From contig NZ_QUFB01000054.1 of NCBI RefSeq assembly GCF_003478335.1, positions 1 to 18,812 of the forward strand: a DNA stretch of 18,812 bases, read 5' to 3'. Numbering within the stretch: position 1 is the stretch's first letter; each line of letters starts with the position of its first letter. Under the pieces are notes generated by a model. It was given only the letters and a program-made list of their open reading frames with translations, was not told the origin of the DNA and did not search any database. The position numbers and the translations under genes are program-made. Of the stretch, positions 12,765 through 18,745 are shown piece after piece. Source of the stretch: Clostridium sp. AM49-4BH (GTDB taxonomy: Bacteria; Bacillota; Clostridia; Lachnospirales; Lachnospiraceae).

Positions 12765-13226
12765 TTATACCAAAACAACACCTTTTCTTCTAAGAAATTC
12801 TCGTGTAGCATCAGCTTTCATTGCTGCCAAACTCATCTTTTTATTTCCAGCTTCACCAGCAGCTAGTCCCCTGCGTGCCTGAAGCCAAGAATGTTCTGCA
12901 TGCGACAATGTACTTAGTTGCCAGGCATCATATTTATCATACCTTTTATAAACTGACTCTACTAGCTTTTTCGCTGAATCGCACAATTCTTTATATGATC
13001 CATTGAACATATGCCCCGTCAAATATTCGTTTCTAACATTTACAAGGACGGGTCCATATTTCCACGCCTCAAAATCATCATTAAACAGAGGGCTTCCAGA
13101 GATCATCAAAGACTCCCGTTGCGAAAAGTACATCATTTTATGCATCTTCATTTGATCCATAGTGCAACCATGTTTTTTTACATGTAAGTCATTCAAATAT
13201 TTGGCTACAGCTAAAGTTTGTGTCAT
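12765..13226 (-). CDS. Panacea/SocA-like (DUF4065) antitoxin
   Basis: A 153-aa protein with AGGAGG upstream of its ATG, first in a leftward two-gene operon. It has the Panacea domain pattern: an N-terminal VAKYLNDLH, the MKMHKMMYFSQRESLMISGSPLFNDDFEAWKYGPV block (L/M-KL-YF...G.PLF...FEAW.YGPV) and a helical C-terminus with HSWLQARRG. Panacea proteins are known antitoxins that pair with many unrelated toxins, as in the PanAT systems and SocAB. The partner here is the downstream GNAT-like gene. Autoregulation is plausible: a palindrome covers the -10 of its promoter. Confidence 0.82.
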   Translation of the reverse strand: MTQTLAVAKYLNDLHVKKHGCTMDQMKMHKMMYFSQRESLMISGSPLFNDDFEAWKYGPVLVNVRNEYLTGHMFNGSYKELCDSAKKLVESVYKRYDKYDAWQLSTLSHAEHSWLQARRGLAAGEAGNKKMSLAAMKADATREFLRRKGVVLV

Positions 13227-13259
13227 ATAATCTCCTCCTCTCCATATTTGTCATTGTAT

Positions 13260-13289
13260 TAGTATACTACTTTCATTTATATTATACAA
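13260..13289 (-). promoter_or_regulatory. Promoter and palindrome of the TA operon
   Basis: Minus strand: -35 TTGTAT (complement of 13284-13289), 17 bp, -10 TATACT (complement of 13261-13266). The 10-bp palindrome TAGTATACTA (13260-13269) overlaps the -10 and could be an operator. Confidence 0.65.
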
Positions 13290-13349
13290 TATTTTTTGGC
13301 TTTTGTTTGTAAAAAATTCAGCAGACGCATGTTTTTTAGTAAAAAGGGC

Positions 13350-13378
13350 TTGACTTTTGTGTCACCATAATTTATTAT
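13350..13378 (+). promoter_or_regulatory. Promoter of the RHH-ant operon
   Basis: -35 TTGACT (13350-13355), 17-bp spacer, -10 TATTAT (13373-13378), close to the sigma-A consensus and divergent from the TA promoter. Confidence 0.8.
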
Positions 13379-13418
13379 TTATGTGTCACCAAAAGAAAGG
13401 AGGGAATAAATGTCACCA
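13359..13418 (+). promoter_or_regulatory. Three TGTCACCA operator-like repeats
   Basis: GTGTCACCA at 13359-13367 (in the promoter spacer) and 13383-13391 (after the -10), and ATGTCACCA at 13410-13418, which includes the start codon. Spacings are 24 and 27 bp. Direct repeats of this kind suit a ribbon-helix-helix autorepressor. Confidence 0.7.
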
Positions 13419-13583
13419 AGGACAGGAAGACCAACATCTGAACCTAAAAAACATGAAACTAGAATACGAATGTCAGACAGGGACATTGAAAAACTAGAAT
13501 TTTGTTGTAAAGAAACTGGTATGACGAAAGCGGATGTTATTAGAAAAGGAATAGAGATGGTCTATAAAGAGTTAAAAAAATAA
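13410..13583 (+). CDS. Arc-like ribbon-helix-helix repressor
   Basis: A 57-aa protein with AAGGAGG 6 nt before the ATG. After a basic N-terminus (MSPRTGRPTSEPKK), HETRIRMSDRD forms the DNA-reading strand, followed by two helices (IEKLEFCCKETG and MTKADVIRKGIEMVYKEL), the CopG/Arc fold; it probably acts as a dimer in the DNA major groove. Arc of P22 is 53 aa and sits directly upstream of ant, as here. It probably represses its own promoter, and so the antirepressor, through the TGTCACCA sites. Confidence 0.82.
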   Translation: MSPRTGRPTSEPKKHETRIRMSDRDIEKLEFCCKETGMTKADVIRKGIEMVYKELKK

Positions 13584-13675
13584 GAAGTTGCACCGCTACC
13601 AACGAACACAACTTCTTATAACTCAAAAACTCCAAAAGGAATTTGATAAATCTATCATATCATCTTTCTTTTGGA
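13581..13675 (+). promoter_or_regulatory. Two hairpins in the RHH-ant intercistronic leader
   Basis: TAAGAAGTTG (13581-13590) pairs perfectly with CAACTTCTTA (13609-13618). TCCAAAAG (13631-13638) pairs with CTTTTGGA (13668-13675), with TGATA/TATCA inside. Neither has a T tract. They may set mRNA stability or control translation of the antirepressor. Confidence 0.6.
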
Positions 13676-13707
13676 AATGCAAACTAAATGAAAGGAGATA
13701 TAATTTA

Positions 13708-14520
13708 ATGCAGGAAGTATCAGAAGTAACAATGCAGACACCAATAGAGATTGCTTTAGGTGTCGATAAGAATGGAATGACAACAGCGAGAAGGTTGTAT
13801 AATTTTTTTGGACTCGCACAAGGACAGTTCGCAAGATGGGCTAAAACGAATATTGTTGATAATGAATTTGCCACAGAAAATGAGGATTTTTGGAGGGTCG
13901 ACATTGATGTCGAGGGTAATAAAACAGTTGATTATAGACTTACAGCTCACTTTGCAAAAAAGCTGTCATGTAAAGGTAATGGAGCAAGAGCAGAGGAAGC
14001 AAGAGAATATTTCACAACAGTCGAAGAAAAGACAAAAGAAGAAGTTGTAAACAGAAGTCAAGCATCGCCACTTCTTCAATCTGTAGCTGGAATAATTGAC
14101 AGCTTAATAAAGCAGGAAGCGGAACAAAATAGATTAAAAAAACAACAGGAGAAAATAGAAAAGAAATTAGACGTTGTCGTTGCTACATATGAGAAGAATG
14201 ACAGTTCGGATGATTTTAAGCAATGGTGTAAGAACTGTGCTGGAAAGATTGCTAAATCTCCAAAGTTAGAACAGTTTTCCAGTAAGGAAGTGTTTGGAGT
14301 TATATGGAATGAAAGCTATCAGCGTCTTACGGAAAAAAGACCTTGCAATTTAAAGACAAGGTTGACTAATGAAAGAGGAAAGGCTTTTGAGAGAGGAAAA
14401 TCATCGTCATGGATTAAGCAGCATATAACATATTTAAGTATAATAGCTGATGATAAAGACTTGAAGCCAGCGTACGAAAGTGTTATGCGAGAAATGATGA
14501 TGGTATACTGTGTGGAATAG
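13708..14520 (+). CDS. Antirepressor, AntA/AntB family
   Basis: 270 aa; AAAGGAG (13691-13697) 10 nt before ATG 13708. The open frame reaches back to 13588 but crosses the leader hairpins without a ribosome site. Residues about 8-105 are the AntA/AntB domain: TPIEIALGVDKNGMTTARRLY, FARWAKTNIVDNEFATENEDF and YRLTAHFAKKLSCKGNGARAEEARE. A coiled-coil linker (KQEAEQNRLKKQQEKIEKKL) leads to a C-terminal domain with FSSKEVFGVIWNESYQRL, like the ORF6C/KilA-C-type ends of antirepressors. Such proteins bind and inactivate phage repressors to promote induction. It forms an operon with the RHH gene. Confidence 0.85.
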   Translation: MQEVSEVTMQTPIEIALGVDKNGMTTARRLYNFFGLAQGQFARWAKTNIVDNEFATENEDFWRVDIDVEGNKTVDYRLTAHFAKKLSCKGNGARAEEAREYFTTVEEKTKEEVVNRSQASPLLQSVAGIIDSLIKQEAEQNRLKKQQEKIEKKLDVVVATYEKNDSSDDFKQWCKNCAGKIAKSPKLEQFSSKEVFGVIWNESYQRLTEKRPCNLKTRLTNERGKAFERGKSSSWIKQHITYLSIIADDKDLKPAYESVMREMMMVYCVE

Positions 14521-14551
14521 CAAAGATCCAGGAATAATAAGGAGCAATATT

Positions 14552-14773
14552 ATGAACAAATCAGAAGAAAAGGTTTTGGAAGCAAGTGTTTTACTGGAAA
14601 GGGCAAGGGTACTATCAGCAATCTTGACGAGACAGTATTTTGGACAGGATGTAGCGACGCCTGCAGATTTATGGAAAATTTCGGGATATTTTTTTGATGA
14701 TGCAAAGGTGGTTGCAGAAACTATTACTGATATGGTGGGAGATGCGGAGGAACTGTTGAATCAAGCACTTTAA
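14552..14773 (+). CDS. Small helical protein of unknown function
   Basis: A 73-aa acidic protein starting 31 nt after ant, with AAGGAG 7 nt before the ATG. It is predicted all-helical (LEASVLLERARVLSAILTRQYF, KVVAETITDMVGDAEELLNQAL) with no catalytic or membrane signature. It is probably the last gene of the RHH-ant operon. No family is recognised. Confidence 0.6.
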   Translation: MNKSEEKVLEASVLLERARVLSAILTRQYFGQDVATPADLWKISGYFFDDAKVVAETITDMVGDAEELLNQAL

Positions 14774-14832
14774 CGAGACTTTTGGAAAGCAACAACGCTG
14801 ATGGTAGCGTAGGAATATTGGAGTGATACAAA

Positions 14833-14883
14833 AGAGGAGTAGATGGCCTCGCCCAAATATGGGGGCAAGGTATCTGCTCCTTT
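14833..14883 (+). other. Long stable hairpin after the antirepressor operon
   Basis: AGGAGTAGAT (14835-14844) pairs with ATCTGCTCCT (14872-14881) with one wobble, extended outward by two pairs; inner CC/GG and GCCC/GGGC helices close an AAATAT loop. The three-T tail is weak for a terminator. It may be a 3' end stabiliser or a small RNA. Confidence 0.6.
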
Positions 14884-14949
14884 AAGATATCTCATAAAAA
14901 TACTATCACTGCATGGAAGCGATGTCAAATATATGTATGGCAAAAACAG

Positions 14950-14967
14950 ACTTTCACACAATTCACA
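14950..14967 (+). repeat. 18-bp repeat, copy 2 (upstream of scaffold)
   Basis: ACTTTCACACAATTCACA, identical to 7431-7448 and also followed by AATTTAATA and a terminator before a capsid-module gene. Confidence 0.7.
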
Positions 14968-15024
14968 TTTCCAATGTGTTATATTTTGTATAAGGAGAAA
15001 TCCGAAAATTTAATATGATCAATG

Positions 15025-15062
15025 AAAGGCGTTTACCTCACAACTGAGATAAGCGTCTTTTT
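15025..15062 (+). terminator. Rho-independent terminator before scaffold
   Basis: GGCGTTTACCTCA (15028-15040), loop CAAC, TGAGATAAGCGTC (15045-15057): 13 positions with one mismatch and two wobbles, flanked by AAA/TTT, with T to 15062. Confidence 0.85.
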
Positions 15063-15109
15063 GTTGTGCGCTAGAGAAAGCGCAATACAAGTTTCGCGGA
15101 CAATTGGAA

Positions 15110-15167
15110 ATCAGAGAAGATTTTAAAACGCAATGATGATCAGAGAAGATCTGAAAACGCAGAAATG
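15110..15167. repeat. Tandem 29-bp imperfect repeat before scaffold
   Basis: Two adjacent units (15110-15138 and 15139-15167) begin ATCAGAGAAGAT and share AAAACGCA and a final ATG; they differ at a few positions. They end at the scaffold ribosome site. Confidence 0.75.
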
Positions 15168-15177
15168 AGGTAGTGAT

Positions 15178-15825
15178 ATGAGAAAGAAAGAGTTTATCCC
15201 GATGAATTTACAGTTATTTGCAGAGCCTCCTGCAGGCGGTGACGGTGATGCCGGAGACACATCTGCGACAGGCGGAAAGTCTGGCGAAGGATCAAACAAA
15301 GATGATTCGGATGCTGGCGATGACGATGTCAGCCTTGCAGAACAGGTGGCACAGCTTAAGGTGCAGAATGCAAAACTGAAAAAGGCAAATGATAAGGCAA
15401 CCAGCGAAGCGGCAAGCTACAAAAAGCAGTTGCGTGAGAAGCAGACTGCGGAGGAGATTGCTTTGCAGGAAAAGGCAGAGAAAGAAGCCGAGAGGGAAGA
15501 ACAGTTTCAGAAGCTGCTTCGTGAAAATACTATTACAAAGTTTGAGAAAAATTTCCTTGCACTTGGATATCCTGCGGATCTGGCTGCAAAGGCAGCGACA
15601 GCACAGTGTGATAACGACACGGATGAGCTTTTCAGCATTCAGCAGACTTTTATCGAGGCAAAGGAAAAAGCAATGAAAGCCGACTGGATGAAGTCTATGC
15701 CGAAACCACCGGCGGGAAATGATGACTGCCCGGTATCAAAGGAGCAGTTTAGAAAGATGAAGTATTCCGAGCGTGTTGCTTTCAAGCAGAAGTACCCGGA
15801 AATGTACAAGGAATATGTAAAATAA
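15178..15825 (+). CDS. Capsid scaffolding protein (DUF4355-like)
   Basis: 215 aa; GAGG 7 nt before the ATG. It opens with the characteristic MNLQLFAE motif (residues 9-16), then a Gly/Asp-rich disordered stretch (about 18-50), a long coiled coil (about 52-125, AEQVAQLKVQNAKLKKAN and EKAEKEAEREEQFQKLL), and a C-terminal helical part that probably contacts the capsid (SKEQFRKMKYSERVAFKQKYP). Its job is to guide procapsid assembly and then leave. It lies 28 nt before the major capsid gene, the standard order. Confidence 0.9.
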   Translation: MRKKEFIPMNLQLFAEPPAGGDGDAGDTSATGGKSGEGSNKDDSDAGDDDVSLAEQVAQLKVQNAKLKKANDKATSEAASYKKQLREKQTAEEIALQEKAEKEAEREEQFQKLLRENTITKFEKNFLALGYPADLAAKAATAQCDNDTDELFSIQQTFIEAKEKAMKADWMKSMPKPPAGNDDCPVSKEQFRKMKYSERVAFKQKYPEMYKEYVK

Positions 15826-15853
15826 TTGCATGAGATTATGGAGGTAAAAGATT

Positions 15854-16873
15854 ATGCCAATGACGAAATTAGCAAATTTAGTAGATCCTGAAGTTATGGC
15901 AGATATGGTGTCAGCCACTCTGCCAAAGAAGATTAAGTTTACACCGATTGCCCATATTGATACAACTTTAGTTGGTCAGCCTGGCGATACGATCACGGTA
16001 CCAAAGTATGCATACATTGGGGATGCCGAAGACATTGCCGAGGGTGTTGCTATGGGAACCACGGTTCTGACAGCATCTACCACAAAGGCAACGGTAAAGA
16101 AAGCCGGTAAAGGTGTGGAGATTACAGATGAATCTGTACTTTCCGGTTATGGAGATCCGTTAGGTAATGCAACGGATCAGCTTGCAAAGTCGATTGCAGC
16201 AAAAATGGATAATGATGGTTATGATGCCTTATGTACTGCAAAATTGGTATATGATGGTACAGAGAAAGCGATTGCTTACAATGGAATTGTGGATGCAGAT
16301 GCGAAGTTTGGCGATGAATCTGACGATGCATTGGAGAAGATTCTATTTATCAATCCGGATCAGGAAGCAACTCTGCGTAAGGATGCAGACTTTATGGATA
16401 AAAACAAATATCCACTGGACGTAGTTATGAACGGAACCATTGGAAAGATTGCAGGCTGCCAGGTCGTGAAATCTAAGAAGGTTAAAGTTGTCAAATATGA
16501 AAAGGACAATGATGCCGGTACAATTACGATTGTTGAAGATGAAACTGCAGAGTCAGGAACCAATAAGCATCTTGCAACTATTGCAGTAAATTGCATTGAT
16601 AAGCTGGCAGTTGGCGATAAGGTCAAAGCGGTAGATACGGATTTCTATGCCTGCCCGATTGTAGTTGTGGATACGGAAGATCCAAACGAAGATCCGGATG
16701 CCGATGGTGTAGATGTCAGCGAAGCAGCTCTGACATATTACATGAAGCGTGACATTATGATCGAGGACGATCGTGACATTCTGAAAAAGACAACGGTTAT
16801 CACTGCTGACAAGCATTATACTGCGGTACTTTCGAATGAATCTAAGGTAGTTCTTGCAAAATTTAAGGCGTGA
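15854..16873 (+). CDS. Major capsid protein, N4-gp56 family
   Basis: 339 aa; GGAGGT 8 nt before the ATG. An HK97-fold shell protein. Family features include MTKLANLVDPEVMADMVSA at the N-terminus, GQPGDTITVPKYAYIGDAEDIAEGV, KKAGKGVEITDESVLSGYGDP, the region FINPDQEATLRKDADF with VVMNGTIGKIAGCQVVKSKKV, and the C-terminal YYMKRDIMIEDDRDILKKTTVITADKHYTA. Residues about 205-275, with repeated acidic strand-like segments (DNDAGTITIVEDETAESG, DPNEDPDADGVD), look like an inserted domain relative to shorter relatives and may decorate the capsid surface. Confidence 0.92.
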   Translation: MPMTKLANLVDPEVMADMVSATLPKKIKFTPIAHIDTTLVGQPGDTITVPKYAYIGDAEDIAEGVAMGTTVLTASTTKATVKKAGKGVEITDESVLSGYGDPLGNATDQLAKSIAAKMDNDGYDALCTAKLVYDGTEKAIAYNGIVDADAKFGDESDDALEKILFINPDQEATLRKDADFMDKNKYPLDVVMNGTIGKIAGCQVVKSKKVKVVKYEKDNDAGTITIVEDETAESGTNKHLATIAVNCIDKLAVGDKVKAVDTDFYACPIVVVDTEDPNEDPDADGVDVSEAALTYYMKRDIMIEDDRDILKKTTVITADKHYTAVLSNESKVVLAKFKA

Positions 16874-16886
16874 GTGGAGGTTGATT

Positions 16887-17039
16887 ATGGGAATGTTACT
16901 TCGGAGATACCATAAAGGGGATGGTGGAATGCCATCTCCTGTTGATGCGATTGTAGAAGAAAATGAAACTGTAGATGTTGATGTAGAAAAGAAGAAGCCG
17001 GGCAGAAAACCAAAGGCTACTACAGAGGAAAAGGAGTAG
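16887..17039 (+). CDS. Small protein with AT-hook-like tail
   Basis: A 50-aa protein with GGAGG 6 nt before the ATG, between capsid and connector genes. The start MGMLLRRYHKG is basic, the middle acidic (VEENETVDVDVE), and the end KKKPGRKPKATTEE contains a PGRKP AT-hook-like core. Short genes of this kind often follow the major capsid gene in Firmicute phages; they may bind DNA or the shell, but the role is unknown. Confidence 0.65.
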   Translation: MGMLLRRYHKGDGGMPSPVDAIVEENETVDVDVEKKKPGRKPKATTEEKE

Positions 17040-17042
17040 GTT

Positions 17043-17402
17043 ATGGCTGATGAAGAGAAGGATGTTCTGACAGAAGAAACGCTGATCAATGAGATTCTGT
17101 CGGAATTGAAAATTGAATTGGAAGTAGAGACTGAGCAGGATATTCTTCTCTTGCAGTCAAAGATTAAGGGGGCTGTGCGGGAGGTAAAGCAGAAACGCAA
17201 TTATGCAGGGCGTTACACGGAGGAATATGTGGTTAATGACCTGCAGAACTACTTTTCCAATATCAAGAATCTTGCCATGTACGATTATGGCATGATTGGC
17301 GGCGAGTTTCAGAAGTCCAATTCGGATAATGGAATTTCTGTCAGTTGGGAAAGCAGAGACAGCGTTTTTACGGGTATTGTACCGATTGCGCAGGTCTATT
17401 AG
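17043..17402 (+). CDS. Head-tail connector (adaptor-like) protein
   Basis: 119 aa; AAGGAG (17031-17036) inside the end of the preceding gene, start 3 nt after its stop. Helical first half (EETLINEILSELKIELEVE, LLLQSKIKGAVREVKQKRNY), then the connector-like block YTEEYVVNDLQNYFSNIKNLAMYDYGMIGGEFQKSNSDNGISVSWESRDSVF shortened here to its key parts: NI-N-AMYDY and ISVSWES. These fit gp6/gp15-type adaptors that sit below the portal. It ends at an amber TAG after which the same frame stays open for 40 codons. Confidence 0.78.
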   Translation: MADEEKDVLTEETLINEILSELKIELEVETEQDILLLQSKIKGAVREVKQKRNYAGRYTEEYVVNDLQNYFSNIKNLAMYDYGMIGGEFQKSNSDNGISVSWESRDSVFTGIVPIAQVY

Positions 17403-17525
17403 AGAATCAAGTGGTACGCTTGGCGATTCCTTAGAATCTCTCCTTATGTCAAGCAGGACGGTATCTATGTGGAGGCTGGGAGCGATACCAATTATGGGGA
17501 GAGATATTTATGCGAAAGCAGTTAA
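17403..17525 (+). CDS. 40-codon open extension after the connector amber stop
   Basis: Directly after the TAG at 17400-17402, the same frame reads 40 codons of protein-like sequence (WYAWRFLRISPYVKQDGIYV, then GSDTNYGERYLC) to a TAA at 17523-17525, overlapping the next gene's start. There is no ATG, GTG or TTG near its beginning. Either the stop is read through, or a rare start such as ATC at 17406 is used, with the AGG at about 17392 serving as ribosome site. The composition (several aromatic residues, NYGER) suggests a real product. It could instead be a gene split by mutation. Confidence 0.45.
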   Translation, partial: RIKWYAWRFLRISPYVKQDGIYVEAGSDTNYGERYLCESS

Positions 17526-17968
17526 AGAGAAATAAGCGCAAAATGTATTATGCGCTGTATGATAAGCAGATGCCGGTAGGCGATGATGCGCTGGAGTGTA
17601 AAGCCGGATACAAGAAGCCGGTGGCATTCCGGGCAAGCCTTAGTACGGGACAGAGCAATGCGCAGGAGAATCCATTTGGAACATCGGTGGATTATGATCG
17701 CATTATCTGTAGTACAGATATGAATCTGCCGATCACGGAAACAACGCTTTTATGGATTGGAAAGGAGCCGTCATATCTTGATGATGGTTCTGTGGATCCG
17801 TCCAGTGCAAATTATAAGGTGGCGGCACATCCGTTGGATGGAATGCAAAGTCTGCGTATTGCCGTGAAGCTGATTGCACAGAGTGTTGTGGAAGATATGG
17901 AACAAGAAACAGATAACACTACAGAAGAGCCGAAGACAGATCCGGGTAGTGATTTAGAGGATTGGTAA
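17510..17968 (+). CDS. Head closure / neck (stopper-like) protein
   Basis: 152 aa; GGGGAGAG precedes the ATG. A basic start (MRKQLKRNKRKMYYALY), then a beta-rich domain with KKPVAFRASLSTGQSNAQENPFGTSV abbreviated here to its core FRASLSTG and PFGTSVDYDR, followed by TTLLWIGKEPS and an acidic Pro/Glu tail. The pattern fits the small neck proteins that close the head after packaging (SPP1 gp16 position), and its place after the adaptor supports this. The C-terminal 25 residues are likely disordered. Confidence 0.7.
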   Translation: MRKQLKRNKRKMYYALYDKQMPVGDDALECKAGYKKPVAFRASLSTGQSNAQENPFGTSVDYDRIICSTDMNLPITETTLLWIGKEPSYLDDGSVDPSSANYKVAAHPLDGMQSLRIAVKLIAQSVVEDMEQETDNTTEEPKTDPGSDLEDW

Positions 17969-17983
17969 AGGAGAGAGTGAGTT

Positions 17984-18250
17984 ATGCCAAATGATTCATT
18001 CTTAGATTTATGTAAGGACATTGTTGTTAAGTATTTTAATGAACACCATGATAAGACAGATGCCAAAGGAACAGATATTACAAAAGATGATGTCTTTGTA
18101 GTTTGGAGCTGCAAGACTTTACAGAATAATAAGGCACTTGTCAGCACAACAGTTTCTGACGGTATGTATTATGAGATTACTCATAATGGAGATAAAAACG
18201 AAACATATGTAGATGCCTACAAGAAATGGAAAAATTTTTGTGTAAAGTAA
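17984..18250 (+). CDS. DUF6275-like phage protein
   Basis: 88 aa; AAGGAGAG 8 nt before the ATG. Pattern: VFVVWSCKTLQNNKALVSTT, then MYYEITHNGDKNETYVDAYKKWKN, matching what I recall of DUF6275, a small protein family of Firmicute phages often beside DUF2829 genes. Function unknown. It breaks the expected order of neck and tail genes, so it belongs with the next gene as an accessory insertion. Confidence 0.7.
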   Translation: MPNDSFLDLCKDIVVKYFNEHHDKTDAKGTDITKDDVFVVWSCKTLQNNKALVSTTVSDGMYYEITHNGDKNETYVDAYKKWKNFCVK

Positions 18251-18264
18251 AGGAGAGAGCGAAA

Positions 18265-18708
18265 ATGAAGAAGTATATTGGTACAAAGATGATTGAAGCA
18301 AAACCTATGAACAGAGGTGATTATAATAAATACCGCGGCTGGACTATCCCAGAGGATGAAAATCCAGCAGATGAGGGATATTTTGTAAAGTATTCTGATG
18401 GATATGAGAGTTGGTCACCTAAGAAACAGTTTGAGGAAGCATACAGGGATTGCAAAAGTATGACATTTGGTATCGCTTTGGAACTTTTGAAGAAAGGCTG
18501 CAAAGTTGCTCGTAAGGGATGGAATGGGAAAGAACAGTACATTCAGTTAGCAACAAGCATTTCTTATAAGTCAGCAGATGACGAGATTGTAAATTGTGAG
18601 CATGATGCAATCGGCAATAAAGCAATTGCTTTTGTCGGAACATCTGGTGTACAGATTGGATGGCTTGCATCACAGGCTGATATGCTTTCAGAGGATTGGT
18701 TTGGCTAA
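18265..18708 (+). CDS. Tad2-like (DUF2829) protein with extra N-terminal domain
   Basis: 147 aa; AAGGAGAG 7-8 nt before ATG 18265. Residues 1-61 form a common phage domain (MKKYIGTKMIEAKPMNRGDY, DEGYFVKYSDGYESWSPKKQFEEAYR). Residues about 66-147 are DUF2829: MTFGIALELLKKGCKVARKG, WNGKEQYIQL, and GVQIGWLASQADMLSEDW. DUF2829 members of the Tad2 type sequester the cyclic ADP-ribose signal of the Thoeris defence and so protect the phage. Whether this copy has that activity is inference from the family. Confidence 0.8.
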   Translation: MKKYIGTKMIEAKPMNRGDYNKYRGWTIPEDENPADEGYFVKYSDGYESWSPKKQFEEAYRDCKSMTFGIALELLKKGCKVARKGWNGKEQYIQLATSISYKSADDEIVNCEHDAIGNKAIAFVGTSGVQIGWLASQADMLSEDWFG

Positions 18709-18717
18709 CTTGAAAAA

Positions 18718-18745
18718 GTAAATTCCAGTGCAGGGGTAAATTCCA
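18718..18745. repeat. GTAAATTCCA direct repeat
   Basis: Two copies, 18718-18727 and 18736-18745, 18 bp apart, just after the Tad2-like gene. Possibly an operator. The window then ends in AT-rich DNA with a lone TATAAT at 18807-18812 and no clear -35. Confidence 0.5.

Larger units (their letters stand above)
14774..15177. other. Gene-free border between the antirepressor operon and the capsid module
   Basis: No coding region is seen. In order it holds a long hairpin, the second 18-bp repeat, an AATTTAATA element (15007-15015), a strong terminator, a small GCGCT/AGCGC hairpin near 15069-15084 and a tandem 29-bp repeat leading into the scaffold ribosome site. This suggests a regulatory border. 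Confidence 0.6.

Noticed and set aside
16553..17200. 215-aa minus-strand frame under the major capsid gene
   Set aside because: Mirror of a strongly coding plus-strand region, low-complexity Ser/Phe composition, no ribosome site.
17043..17525. Global recoding of TAG as an amino acid
   Set aside because: terL and portal end sensibly at TAG, so genome-wide amber recoding is unlikely; only local read-through remains possible.
17296..17535. 79-aa frame overlapping the connector and neck genes
   Set aside because: A different frame from both neighbours, basic low-information sequence and no ribosome site; the connector frame explains the region better.
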